Shown: in pieces, positions 35,239-46,343 of the stretch
Position numbering within the stretch: position 1 is the stretch's first letter
Layout: every line of letters starts with the position of its first letter
From: Gonapodya prolifera JEL478
Taxonomy: Eukaryota; Monoblepharomycota; Monoblepharidomycetes; Monoblepharidales; Gonapodyaceae
Reading direction: 5' to 3'
NCBI GenBank assembly: GCA_001574975.1
Contig: KQ965794.1
Location: 1 to 64,000, forward strand
DNA: 64,000 nucleotides
Made by a program: the position numbers and the translations under genes
The notes under the pieces: generated by a model
Database searches by the model: none
What the model was told of the DNA's origin: nothing
The model's input: the letters and a program-made list of their open reading frames with translations, nothing else

Positions 35239-37258
35239 CTACACCAAGCTTTGCTCGATGATTTCCCCCATCCTCCGGAATCCATTTTCGAGCTCAGTCT
35301 CGTCTGCCATACTGTACGAAATTCTGATGTAGGGGCACCTGCCCTTCCTCGAGACGGGGAAGAAAGGACCGCCAGGGACCACAAACACCCCCACGGGGAG
35401 CATTTTGTCCACCACCAGGTTCGTGACGTCCACGACAGTCTCCCCGGTCTCGGCGTCCACGAACGTACTGCTCGCGGGACCCTTGACCACCTTCAACCAC
35501 AGGAACATTCCCGCCATGGGATCCTTCCACTCGCACGTCGCCGACAGGTACTTTTGCGCCAGCCCGAGCACGACGTCACGCCTCTTTTTGTAAAACGCGC
35601 ACACCTCCCTCGTATGTGCGAGGAACCCGTCGAAGCCCATGTTGCGCACGACGGCGTTGAGCGCGGCCTGTGCGAAGATGGAGCCGTGCCCGATCGTGCC
35701 CATGGTGAAGCAGTCGAACAGCGCGACGAGCTCCTTGGGGCCGGAGAGCCACGATACCCGCGCGCCGGCAGAGAGGAGCTTGGCGAAAGAGTCGAAGCGC
35801 AGTACGGGCGGGCACGGTGTGGGCGGCGCGGCGTGTGCGAGAGAGAAGTAGGATTGCACGAGCTCGGGGGTGAATTGAAGGAAGTAGTACCTGCAGGTGT
35901 GGGTAAGTGCAAAAGAGTTCACATTGTCATGAACGCTGTGGCAAAACGCTGGAGAAGATCCAAAACGAGACTCACGGGTCATCTTCCAAGATAAGGACCT
36001 CGTACTTTCCGCAAATCTCCAACACTTTTGCCTTGCGCTCTGCAATCGTCGAGATGCCCGTTGGGTTTCCCCCCGTGGGGACGGTATAGAACACGCGTGG
36101 CCTCTTGCCAGACTTGGCCTCGTCCCACCCGCTCAGGACGGCCTCCAAGGCCTCAGGTATCACGCCGTCGCCGTCCGTTGCAACGTCAACGGGCACAGCG
36201 CCAATAGTCCTCAGCGGAGTCAGTGCGCCTGTGAAGGTGGGCGCGTCGCACAGCACGCAGTCCCCCCTGTCGACAAACAGGTCAAACGCCAGGAACATGG
36301 TGCCGAGACTGCCCGCGGCGACACTGGTTTCGAAAGTGGTTTTGGGAACGCTTTGTGCGATGGAGGTGAATTCGTGGCACCATTCGCGGAGGGGGGGGTA
36401 TCCGAACTAGAGTATGGACAAGCAGTGTGAGGCGAGGACGATGGGTTGTTCAAACAATGCACAATCAAAATACGTTCCGCGTGGAATATTCTCCTCGGGC
36501 GGACTCCTTGCTCAGTGCTTTCGCACTTTCCAATCTGCGAGTACTGTTCCGCTTCGCGTGGAATATTCGCCTCGGGCGGACGACTCCTCGGTCAGCGCTT
36601 CGCACTTTTTGCGCCGCGAGTACTGTTCCGCCCTAGCAGTGCTTAGGCCTCGGGTAGTATTCCACTTCGCGGGGCACTCGCCTCCGGCGGACGACTCCTC
36701 GGTCAGCGCTTCGCACTTTTCAATCCGCGAGTACCATTCGCCTCCACGCGGGCCACTCGCCTCCGGCAGACGGCTTCGGTCAGCGCTTCGCACTTACGCC
36801 CCGTTCTCGCTCCGCGGCGGATTCGCCTCCGGTAGTCAGCCTCGGTCAGCGCTACCGCGCTTAAGCCTCGGTGCTCGCTGCGCTCGCCAACCCGTCCCCC
36901 CCGCCCCCCCCTCCGCCCAACCCACCGGCATGCCATAATCATTCGCGACAGTGGTCGCCTCCTGCCCAATCGCCACAATCGCCCCATCGCGCATCTTCAA
37001 CTCCACGTCAACAATGGGGAACGTTGTCGGGTTGGGTTTCCCCCCCGCGAGATGCTGCTGCTGGTCGCGGGGCAATTTCGCGGCCGAGGCGATCGCGCCC
37101 TTCATGATTGCGATGATGGGCTCGAAGCGCGCGCTGAGTGCGCGGAGGGACATGTATTTGCCGTATAAGGAGACGGTGGCGGGGAGGGAGTGGTCGGCGG
37201 CGAGCTGGGCGCGGAGGTCGGCGTCTGACACGGGGATGTTGGTGGATCCGTTGAGCAT
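35239..37258 (-). CDS. PLP-dependent class I/II aminotransferase (Aro8/2-aminoadipate type)
   Basis: Exon 1 (37258-36926) runs from MLNGSTNIPVSDADL through FEPIIAIMKGAIASAAKLP and LAGGKPNPTTFPI, the fungal aromatic/2-aminoadipate aminotransferase N-terminus. A 519-bp intron (36925-36407) follows, after which FGYPPLREWCHEF continues the GYxPLRE motif. Other motifs: VPTGGNPTGISTIAERK (NPTG), VLILEDDPYYFLQF (split by an intron near 35985) and LRFDSFAKLLSAGARVSW, whose Lys should bind pyridoxal phosphate. Near the C-terminus are VFVVPGGPFF and YIRISYSMADETELENG, with the carboxylate-binding Arg in YIRISYS. Reaction: transfer of amino groups between aromatic amino acids or 2-aminoadipate and 2-oxoglutarate, in cytosol or mitochondria. 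The intron is 3-10 times longer than its neighbours and contains the minisatellite described separately. Confidence 0.85.
36472..36880. repeat. GC-rich minisatellite within an aminotransferase intron
   Basis: About five imperfect units of 60-110 bp lie one after another. The core shared by all is CGCCTCCGGCGGACGACTCC followed by TCGGTCAGCGCTTCGCACTT. Some units add TTCAATCCGCGAGTACTGTT and CCGCTTCGCGTGGAATATTC. Unit starts are near 36478, 36548, 36665, 36750 and 36805. The array sits inside the first intron of the minus-strand aminotransferase and nowhere else in the window. Confidence 0.75.
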
Positions 37259-37265
37259 TTGCGGG

Positions 37266-37319
37266 GAGTGGAGAGTGAGTAGAGAGAGTGAGTGCGCGTG
37301 AGTGCGAGTGAGTGAGAGT
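37266..37319. repeat. GTGAGT-type microsatellite in the 5' leader
   Basis: A run of GAGAGTGAGTAGAGAGAGTG, GTGAGTGCGA and GTGAGTGAGA units lies directly upstream of the aminotransferase start codon on the minus strand, where it reads as a CACTCTC pyrimidine/purine tract. Its effect on transcription or translation is unknown. Confidence 0.7.
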
Positions 37320-38043
37320 CGGAGTTCGGCAAATCGGAGGCAAAAGAAAGGTCTTATGTCAGGGAGTCGGCCGCAGGAGGGAAATCCAAGCTTTGGCGGG
37401 TACCGAACCGGCTTGGCTGGCACGGTCACTCCCTAGCAACCATTGCACTCAGGAGGACGGTGTGCGGTGTTGGATTCCCAGGACGCAATCCTACGCTATC
37501 GTGGCATGCAGGGAGAAAAAGGACACAAGGGGCCTGTGTCGTGAGGTGGCCTTCAGTCCTCATCAACGGTGGCCATCAACGGTGGCAATTATGACCCGCT
37601 ATCGGCACTGATCTTTTTCATGTAGGACGCCGAGCAGATGTACGTGATGTGATGGTTCAGAATTCGTGGAGGTGGTTGGAATTCTGCATAAGAAATGCGA
37701 ACTTGGATTGATGTGTGCTGTGAGACTCAACCGTCTGCTCTGGCCCGTCCCCTCACCTGTTAGCAAAGGACTGCACTAAATGCAATAATTGTAGAGGCGG
37801 TCTGGCAAGTGGAATGACATGAATTGTGTGCATATTTGCGTGTTGCCATTCCCAAGTTTGTTCAGAATGCTACCAGGACAGGACCACTGAGGCAACACTC
37901 CACTGCTGCAGTGCGTAGAGAACCGACATTGCAATGCGAAGTTTAGTTGTGTGCAGAGATGAAGGAGTGATGGAAGCTGATGTGCTTTGGCCACCAGTGG
38001 CCACAGAGGGTTTTCTCATTTGCACACACTCATTCGCGAGCAG
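37320..38043. other. Intergenic region between divergent genes
   Basis: The 724 bp between the aminotransferase start and the chosen RRP7 start hold no gene I recognise. The RRP7 frame stays open back to a Met at 37934 (MRSLVVCRDEGVMEA), so the leader part may be coding. I saw no tRNA or snRNA fold by eye. Confidence 0.4.
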
Positions 38044-40085
38044 GATGCCAGCGACCAACAGCGCGAGCCGAGTGCGCGCAAAGACAAAGAAGAGTGTGTT
38101 CACGGTCACGGACATCGACGATGGGGTGCACTCGGTGGCTGCAGCGGTGAAGAGCAGTGTCGCAGTCGAGAAGGATGTCGACACTGCACACGAGACGACC
38201 GCCGTCCCGCACAAGCCCCCTGCAGAAAAGAGCACAGTGGCGCAGTCTCAAAAGACGGAGAAGAATCGCGCCGCGCATCCTGCACCTCAACAGACGGAGA
38301 GCGCGGTGACGAGCACTGTCGACATGGACTTGGATGCTGCAGTGGAGGGCGCCGATTCCCACAACTCGCCCGCCGAGAAGAGCCCGGTTGCGGCACAGAC
38401 GCAAAAGAAGAAAAAGCAACGTGCCACCCATCCCGCACCTCACCAAAAAGCGCAGCCACATGCCCAACCCACGCCTCCTCCCTCTCTCTCTCAACAACAA
38501 CCCACCCCTACCGACGCCCACCAACCCGCAAAACCACAAGTCCCACTCGACCGAATGCCCGGATCCGACTTCATCGTCCTTCCTGTGCACCTCCCCCAAC
38601 CCACCGTCCCCGTCCTCGTCAAGAAACGCGACTCGACCGACCCCGCCGCCGCCGCGCCAATGGACCTCTCCAACGTCGTGCACTACATCTACTTCAAGCC
38701 GCACGCCGTCTCGGGCGTGCCCAACTCGGCGCGTGCGTACCTCCCGCACGACCGCACGCTGTTCCTCACCAACGTGCCGTTTGACGCGTCACAGTCGCAT
38801 ATTCAGAGACTGTTTCGAAGGTGCGGCAAAGTCGTGCGTGTCGTGTGGCCCGAGGATGTGCCGTGGTGGAATCTGGCGGAGGAGAAGGCAGAAAAGGAGA
38901 TGGAAGAATCGGTGGATGCGGAGGAGGAGGATGAGGACGAGGATATGGACTCTGACAACCACGACGCCGACGCCGACGGCACATCAACCTCCACCTCCCG
39001 CAAACGCAAATCCCACACCTCATCCTCATCCTCTCCCTCTCCCTCCACCTCAAAACGCGCTCGCACATCCCCACCCTCATCCTCCCCCTTCGCCCATCTC
39101 GACCGCCTCCCCCTCCTCCCCTTCACGGACCCCCTCTCTGCTTACCCCCACTGGCGCGCACACCGCACGGGCGGATCCGCGCACGTCGTGTTTGACCATC
39201 CCGAAGCGGTCGAAAGGGCGGTGGCGATGGGGAAGCGGCGCAGGGTGTGGGCGGAGGAGGAGGAGGAGGAGGGGCAGGGTGGTGGTGCGGAGGGGGAGGG
39301 GGAGGAGGATGGGGACGACGGGGAGAAGGAGGACGGTGAGGAGGAGAGCATGCACCCGCATGAGGTCGGCGTGCTTGCGAGGGCCAAGAAGATGGCGGCC
39401 GTGGGCAAGAAACCGAGGGGCGTCGAACGTGAGCTATTGTGTTTGCTTCGCGAGCCATGTCATGCTGCAACTGCAACCATGCTCACCAAATCCATCTTTT
39501 CTCTTCTCTCCTCCCCTTCTCCCCATTTCCCCCCTTCCCCTTGGACCTCCCCCGCACACCCTCCGCACACCCTCCAGGATACCTCCTCCTACACCACCTG
39601 CGCCGGCCCCACCCGCGCGCACTGTTCCCCATCCTGGCGCGGACGCTCGCCCAACACGACCGCGCCGCCGCGCTTCTGCGGGACCGCGGGCGGCAGCCCA
39701 AGGTGGACGCGGACGGGTTCACGGTCGTGGGTCCCGGGGAGGGGTTCAAGAAGGGCGAGGTCGTCTCGCGCGCGCCGGGGAAGAAGGGCGGGCGAAGTGC
39801 AGGTGGAGGGGGAGAGGAGGGCAAGGAGAAGAAAAAGGCAAAGGGCGACGCGAGCTTGGTCGACTTTTATAGGTTCCAGTTCAAGGATAAGCGGATGGAC
39901 GGTGAGTCTCGACGTCGTTTTCGGGGGCGGTGGTTCGTCCAAAAGGAGCGTTTCTGACGGGCCCGTTGTCAACCCCCTCCCCACCCACCCCGCCCGCAGC
40001 GCTCGCCGAGCTCAGGCGCAAGTTTGAGGAGGATAAGAAGAAGGTGGACGTCATGAAGGCCGGGCGCGTGTTTCGTCCGACGTGA
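38044..40085 (+). CDS. RRP7: Ribosomal RNA-processing protein Rrp7
   Basis: The N-terminal part is low complexity (Ala/Lys/Pro-rich). The core begins SDFIVLPVHLPQPTVPVLVK, then an RRM-like fold with RTLFLTNVPFDASQSHIQRL (38755-38815) and CGKVVRVVW. The RRM is interrupted by a long acidic and Ser-rich insert (EEEDEDEDMDSD at about 38925; more at 39255-39350) and resumes with TGGSAHVVFDHPEAVERAV. After an intron (about 39431-39580) come a helical segment and VDADGFTVVG, then DFYRFQFKDKRMD. After another intron comes ALAELRRKFEEDKKKVDVMK with FRPT, the diagnostic Rrp7/RRP7A C-terminus. It acts in the nucleolus in 40S maturation (18S rRNA processing) within the UTP-C complex. A Met at 37934 in the same frame is an alternative start. 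Confidence 0.85.
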
Positions 40086-40286
40086 GGGGGTTGGTGGTTG
40101 AGGGCGATGTGCGGTGTGCAGTGTGATATTGCGAATACATTTATTCGAATCGAAGGCGTACATTTTCTCGAGGGCTCGAAATGAACAACCTGTTGGGTTC
40201 GTCATCTTTGTGGGCGAAGTGAGGTGCCAAAACCGATTTCACCGAATCCCTCCTCGTCGCTTGTTTGACCACCGATTCCCGCCCAA

Positions 40287-41962
40287 ATGGTACCGTTGCC
40301 CCGCGTTTTTCATCACATCACTCGACCTCACCATCCGCTACTGCACGATCGGCCCTCCTCCGTGCTAGGTCAAGCGCGTCGTCGTCATTGGTACGCACTT
40401 GTCGATTGGCCCCCTCAGCACCACCTTCTGACCCTCTACCCCCTTCCTCCACCCACGACCACTTCCATCTTCCTCTCGCAGGCGGCTGCGGCTTCGTAGG
40501 GACGCACATATGCCACCTGCTGCGTGACAGGGGATACCGCGCTGTAGCGTTCGACGTGCGACGGACCTTTGACGACCTCGGCGCCCCAGACGATTCGGGG
40601 TGGGAGGTTAAGCTTGGGAGCGTGCAGTTGGAGGAGGTGAGCCTTTGTGAGCGGGGTTGGTGTGGTGTAGGGCTGGCTAATGACGAGCGTCTTTGTGTGG
40701 AACACAACGGGTCGGTAGGACTTGGTGGCCGCCATGGACGGCGCGGATTTTGTGATTCATACTGTGGCGGGGCATCCGTTCGTGGAGGAATGGTGTGTTT
40801 GTGTGTGAGGGGGCCGCAGTTTGGACTGGTTTGGCCGACCTCCAAGATCACAATTGCAGGAAACACCACGAAGAAATGGCGATTGAGGGGACCAAGAAAG
40901 TTCTTTCGGCGTGTCGCAGGGCGGGAGTCAAGGTGTGTTTCGGTATTGGGTGGGGCGAGAGCCGGGCAAGGTGCTGACGGAAGTCTTCCCCCACGGAATG
41001 AAGCGGCTCGTTTTGTGCTCCTCCGCATCTATACCGTACGAGTACCGCGACATGCAGTTCGGGGACGAGACGTTGCCGCCGGGCACGGTCGAGGACGTGT
41101 ACATGCGTGCCAAAAGCATGCAGGAGCAGGTGGGGACTCGAGACGATGGTTCATGTGGTGGGAGAGCCCCGATACTGACGGGTGTAATGTCTCTGTCGGG
41201 ATGGGAATCGGGCAGATCGTCATCGACGCCAACTCGCCCGAGTTAATGACATGCTCAATTCGCCCGCACGGGATCTATGGGCCTGGGGACAGAGTCTTCC
41301 TCCCTACAGTACTTGAGGCGGCACACAGTGGGAAGCTTAAGGCTCTGATTGGGTAGGTTGGGAGGGCGACGGGGGATTGGTGTCGAAACATGCCACAAAA
41401 ACACACATTTGCGTTTCAGGGACGGCTGCAATCTGGTGGACTACACTTTCGTCAAAAACATTGCCAACGGCTTGATTATGGCAGGGGAGGCGCTGGGACC
41501 TGGTTCGCCTGTTTGTGGGAGCGTGAGTCCAAGATGGTGTTGTTTTGCCTGGATGCATCACCACATTACCACATTGCTCAAATCATTTGCGTTTTCCAGC
41601 GCTACATTGTGACAGATGACTGCCCTACACATATATGGACTCTCCAGAGCATCGCTCTCGCCCGCCTCGGGTTTGCTGTTCCCAAACGCAACCTCCCCCT
41701 TTCCTTTGTGTACTCCCTCGCCGTCATCGCGAGTGTCGTGGTGCGGCTCATCAACACAGTGTTTCGGACCAAAATTCAAATCGGGACCTTCACCCCTCAG
41801 AAGATGGCGTTGGTCGGGACCTACAGGTATTATTCGGTGGATAAGGCCAAGAGGGACTTTGGGTACAAACCACTGGTGCCAATGAAGGTAGCAATAGACG
41901 AGACGATACAGTCGCTGTGGGATATGAGGAATGGAGGGGAGTACTGGGCAAAAAAGAAATAG
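40287..41962 (+). CDS. ERG26: Sterol-4-alpha-carboxylate 3-dehydrogenase (ERG26/NSDHL family)
   Basis: The start is an ATG (40287-40289) directly followed by an intron (40290-40368). Two short exons then give VKRVVVIGGCGFVGTHICHL, the GxxGFxG NAD-binding site of extended SDR/3-beta-HSD enzymes. Next come AMDGADFVIHTVAGHPFVEE and, further on, MKRLVLCSSASIPYEYRD. The catalytic YxxxK appears as YMRAK (about 41101), spliced to IVIDANSPELMTCSIRPHGI with YGPGD, then VDYTFVKNIANGLIMAGEAL. A C-terminal hydrophobic segment (LSFVYSLAVIASVVVRLINT) anchors it in the ER. YYSVDKAKRDFGYKPLVPM is the family's C-terminal motif. It removes the C4 carboxyl group of sterol intermediates with oxidation at C3 in ergosterol synthesis. 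The exact steroid substrate is inferred from the family. Confidence 0.82.
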
Positions 41963-42154
41963 AAGTTGTTACCTATAAGGAAACACTCTGAAGTGTTTCG
42001 TTTCAAGCGACGTCGCAATGATTGTCTTCAACGAATTTATTTTGCCGCCGTCTGTGACCCTTGCTCTTCCTAGCGCTCGTAACTTCGTCCATCCGACCGT
42101 TTTTTCCCCCTTGTAGTCGCTCGTCTTCCACTTTTTCTCCGCCGAATCACGAAC

Positions 42155-45100
42155 ATGCCTCGCTCTCCGTCCCCCTTCGATACCCGCCACCGAACGTCGT
42201 ATTACCGACAGAGATCCCGCTCGCGGTCGCCTCGTCTCCGGTCGAGATCAAGATCTCCATACTACCGTCGACGCAGGACACGCTCCAGGTCATGGTCCCC
42301 TTCTCGGTCTCGTTCTCGAAGTCCACGACGGCGCGACGACCACGGATACGGCAGCAGCGACAGACGCCCACTCGCAAAGAGGGAGTATTGGGACCGCCGG
42401 AGGGATTCCCCTCCGTATAGAAGGGACTCCTCTCCTCGCAGAAGAGACTCTCCACGCAGACGTTCATACAGGTCATACGATAGCAGTCGGTCCCCTTCGC
42501 CGCGCTCTTCTAGGCGCAGAACGCCTCCGAGATACAGGCAAGATGATCCAGGCGGGAGGAGGAGCGATACCAGGACTTCGCCGGGAGTAGTGGAGCGCAA
42601 GATTCCAGTCATCCCTGATACGAATCAAGCGCCGGCGGCACCTCCACCGACAACCAATCAAAGAGAAAGTTACATTTCTGGCTCCGGGGCTAATGTCGGT
42701 ACGAATGCGCCTTCTCACTTTCAAAATGTGACAGGTGGATCTGCATTGGCCCCATCCACGCAAGTAACCACGTCCATGGTTCGAGAGCCGGAGCGCTACG
42801 AATCGCCTGCAGCCCCAACACCGATGGAAATGCACATGGAAGTTCGGGACAACAGCAACAACGCAGGGCAACCCACCCCATCCCAAGTTTACCAAGAGCC
42901 TCCACGAGCACAGGTCTCCAGCGACTCCAGACGGCAAGCGATGGATGACGACGCGATGGAGTTGAGCGACGGTGAAGTGGATCCCTACCTTCCTCCGATA
43001 TGGACACCTTCAGGCTCCAAAGACATTGTCGTGCGCAAGAGCAAGGATGTGTTCTTCCACATTTCGTTGCACCCCTCCGCGAATAACGCAGCGGGGACTC
43101 CAAGAACAATTGCGGAGGCCTCCCTAGCTCAAGGAAATAGTAATGTTCCGGCGAGGGAACAGAGCGCTCCTCCGAGTGTGATTCAGGTTGGGAACCATAT
43201 CCCTGCTCTGTTCGGGCGACCTCGACAACCTACTTCAGGGGTTGACCGTCGGCGCATCATGGTGGCCCGGCCTGGTGAACAACGAGCACCGTTCACAGGG
43301 GCAGCCAGCGATTCTCTGTTCGGCCCAAACTTCGGGTTGGCCGACCCATACTCCTACTTCATCTTGCCCTCGAGCACATTACCACCGGCAACACAACCCC
43401 CGGAACTTGACTTGCCAATGGACATGTTATTGGATTCAAACGACAATGATCAAGCTCTACAGAGACCCGCCACCAGTGCGCCTCCATCAAACCCGTCGTT
43501 CACTCCATCTCAGAGTGTACCGAATCAAACGGCTTCGAAAAGCGCCCCACAGCAAAAACAACAACCCAAAGCAAAAAAAGGCCCTAAAACTCGCTCTCAG
43601 ACAAACGCCGCAAACCGTCCCAACAACGTCGCGTCAGGGGTCAACAACGTTACATCGGGGGATCGGCCAAGCACCCCGTCTCAAAATCAAACCGATTCGG
43701 AACGTCAGCCTGAGAACAATCAACCTTCTGCTCCACCACCTCCAAAGGGCCGCATTGGGGCGGGCGGAATTCCAGCATTATGGAATTCAGCTATGCCTTT
43801 GGAAACGGTGCCCGAGCAGGTTTGGAAGGAGCTGTTCTCAGTATTTGACGTTGTGTATTCGGCAACCTTGAATCCAAAGCGATTCGAATCTGGGCCCTCA
43901 GTCGACAAGCTCTTGTTTAATGTTGAGGCAAACAATGTCAATCTCAACAGGCTAGGAAATCAAACTCTCGAGCTCCGTCTTTACATCTACAGTTGCGCCA
44001 CCGGCAAACTGATGGAATGGAGAAATCTCGACAACAAGCCGAACGAGATGAAGGCGAATATGTTACGGAACAGGGCCATGTTTTACATTGGCTCTAACGC
44101 GGAACGTGTAGACCTCCTCCAGACACGTCCGAGGAAACCTTGGGCGGATGTTACCACGGAGGCGAGACGTGCCACATTGAAAGGGAAAACAAATCCTGTG
44201 CGAGTTGTCGTGGACATTAGGGCAGATGTTGACAAACTTACATACGGAGCAGTGGCACTTGCTTTCGCTCGGAAGAAGGGTGTTGATGATGTCGTGTTCG
44301 AGGTTTACCGGAAAGTCCTGCATGAAAAATGCAAGAAAATCTTACCCGGGAAAGCCACTTCAGTTGCGTTCCCAACGAATGTCTTACAACGTGAAATATT
44401 GGCCGGCATAGCCATGAAAGCATTGAGGGAGCAAAAGAACTGGACCCCAGACACCGAGTTTGACGAAGTTGCGGCTGGAACAGAAGTCTGGAATATGCTT
44501 GACCCCCTCTCTCTGACACGAATTGTCCATCCTTTCCGTATTCGAGGTTGCGCTCACAGCACTGCTTTTGACCTCAAGTTCTACATCGAGTTTTGTATGA
44601 ACGCTGGCATTCGTTTGCCTTGTCCTATCTGCAATCGCAAAACCCCAAGGGATTTGAACGTGAGATACCACACATATTTCCATATGAAAAATTAGGGGGC
44701 TTCGGTTCAGAAACATGGCTCCTTTCTAATCGTTTCCCTTTTTTCAACAGGACTTGATCTGCCACATACCCCTGCTTCGATTTATGCACGAGTACCCGAA
44801 CGCGAAATCATGTATCGTGCACCCTGACGGATCCTTCACGCCTTCTTCTGATGGGGACGACGTGTTGGACGTGGACAGCGACTCAGAATTGGATTCAAAT
44901 TCACCTGCAGCCAAAGCGCCTCCTCAAAGTTCTGCTTATACCGTTACTACGGTAACCAGTGGTGGTGGAAGGGTTCATGGCGAAGCTGGACAAAATGGTG
45001 CACGTGGGCTGGGAGAAAGCGGTGGAACCACCCAAACTATTCGAACGGAGAATCAAGGGTCTTCTATGGTGGGAGGGAATGGACTTGTCGGAAATCTGCA

Positions 45101-45167
45101 AGCAAAGAATGGAGTGACGGCGAACACGGACGATGACGACGTTATTGTTCTCAGTGACGATGATTAG
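42155..45167 (+). CDS. PIAS/Siz-type SUMO E3 ligase with SR-rich N-terminus
   Basis: Residues 1 to about 130 are packed with RS/SR dipeptides (SYYRQRSRSRSPRLRSRSRS). A long disordered Pro/Gln region follows. From about 43745 (PPPKGRIGAGGIPALWNSAM) a PINIT-like domain reaches to about 44400. The SP-RING (44500-44640) reads DPLSLTRIVHPFRIRGCAHS, TAFDLKFYIEFC, LPCPICNRKTPRDLN: the zinc ligands C-x-H and C-P-I-C are present. One intron (44660-44750) follows, then DLICHIPLLRFMHEYPN and an acidic tail ending DDVIVLSDDD, a typical SUMO-interacting motif with flanking acids. No SAP domain is visible; the SR region takes its place. PIAS/Siz ligases move SUMO from Ubc9 to nuclear targets. SR enrichment suggests splicing-speckle or RNA-polymerase association (inference). 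Confidence 0.8.
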
Positions 45168-45301
45168 AAGATGTAAATTTTGTCGAGAAATGGTGTTTCG
45201 GTGTTCTTTCAATGAAAATAATACAACTCAAATTCGGGGTTGTGCCGGCCAAGTTGATTTTGGAGGAAGTCCCTGGTAGGTCCCCCGTACATTGCTCGGC
45301 A

Positions 45302-46178
45302 ATGTCCAAGAGGTGAGTGCCTCTCCGCATTACCAGATGGTCCTCTCTTAAACTACTCTTTTCTCCCTATCCATCCCCGTCTTCGCTTGTTCTGTCCCCG
45401 CAAAACTCGACCACATCCGGCAACCTGTTGCTCTTCCCAAAACCATTCTCGCTCACCTTCCACGCAATTCTCCCACCTTACATTCTTCCTCCATCTCACG
45501 TATTCTTATTCTGGACTGCGTATTCTCCCCAACAGCGCCACCCAGACGCTCCCTCTTACTCCTGACAATTTGCGAAAGCTCCAGGACCAGTACGCCAGAA
45601 TATCGCCCGTCCCCACAGAACAGAGAATAATTCGATGGCTCCAATCAATACCCGTTGGTGACGCGGTCAATGGAGCCCCGTCGGACCCGTCAAAATCTCA
45701 CAACGACACAGGCCAAGATCATCAAGACCCTTCTGGCATCCGTGGTTCCAACACTTCTCTCGGGAACCAAGGTGGAGAAGATGGAAACCCTGCACTCGGT
45801 GGGGGAAGGAAGGATGCGGATGGACGGAAAACGACCAAGAGTGCAAATCCGGGTGGTGTTGGAGGAAAAATGGTTTCGCCCGCAACGGGATCCCGGCGGG
45901 TTTCTGAAGTGGACAAAGGCAAGGACCGAGGACGACTTTGCTGCTATTTGAAGGTGGAGGTGTCTGGGAACACCCAAATGCTGCCCATTCATGAGGTAGG
46001 AAGGTGTTCAAAGTAATGTCTCTAGAGCCATTAAACACCCTTCCCCCGTCCCACTGCATAGTTTGATGTTCCAAGGGAACTCGCCATGAGCTTCTGCAAG
46101 GCCAACAACATCCTTGGGTCTGTGGATTCCCTCACAGAGCACATTGTGACTGCCATCAATAACTACCGCAAATCTTGA
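45302..46178 (+). CDS. Conserved-looking protein of unknown function
   Basis: I do not recognise the family. An 11-nt first exon (45302-45312, MSK plus two bases) splices over 45313-45535 to SATQTLPLTPDNLRKLQDQY, giving one continuous frame. A helical N-terminus (RISPVPTEQRIIRWLQSIPV) is followed by a Gly/Asp/Lys-rich linker. The C-terminus reads CYLKVEVSGNTQMLPIHE and, across a second intron (45996-46061), FDVPRELAMSFCKANNILGS, LTEHIVTAINNYRKS. The pattern of a short beta pair, then DPxxLAxxFCxxN and a closing helix resembles small ubiquitin-like or PFU-type folds, but that is a weak guess. Stop TGA 46176-46178. It converges with the riboflavin kinase gene. Confidence 0.6.
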
Positions 46179-46343
46179 CTCCATTGCGCACGGCTTTCTC
46201 CAACATTCATTGGACGCTTCCGCACTGTCACAGCAGCGCCTGCTAAAACACTCAGGAGTAGTTATTGTTGTAGTGGGACATTCATACCCGCAATGTACAG
46301 AGATTGATGAATGGTTTTATCGGCTGATATGGTTCAAAAAATG

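Noticed and set aside
35251-35994. 247-codon plus-strand ORF
   Set aside because: It is the antisense shadow of the aminotransferase exon.
36472-36880. Possible CRISPR-like array
   Set aside because: Units are imperfect and 60-110 bp long, lie in a eukaryotic intron and lack uniform spacers; a minisatellite explains them.
37976-39872. Long overlapping ORFs in other frames (512, 265 and 239 codons)
   Set aside because: These are shadows of the GC-rich, low-complexity RRP7 coding sequence; only the RRP7 frame carries conserved motifs.
44510-44600. Loss of a zinc ligand in the SP-RING because CAHSTAFD lacks the usual CxHxxCFD Cys
   Set aside because: In SP-RING structures the zinc is held by the C-x-H pair and the C-P-x-C pair; the third Cys is not required, so the site looks intact.
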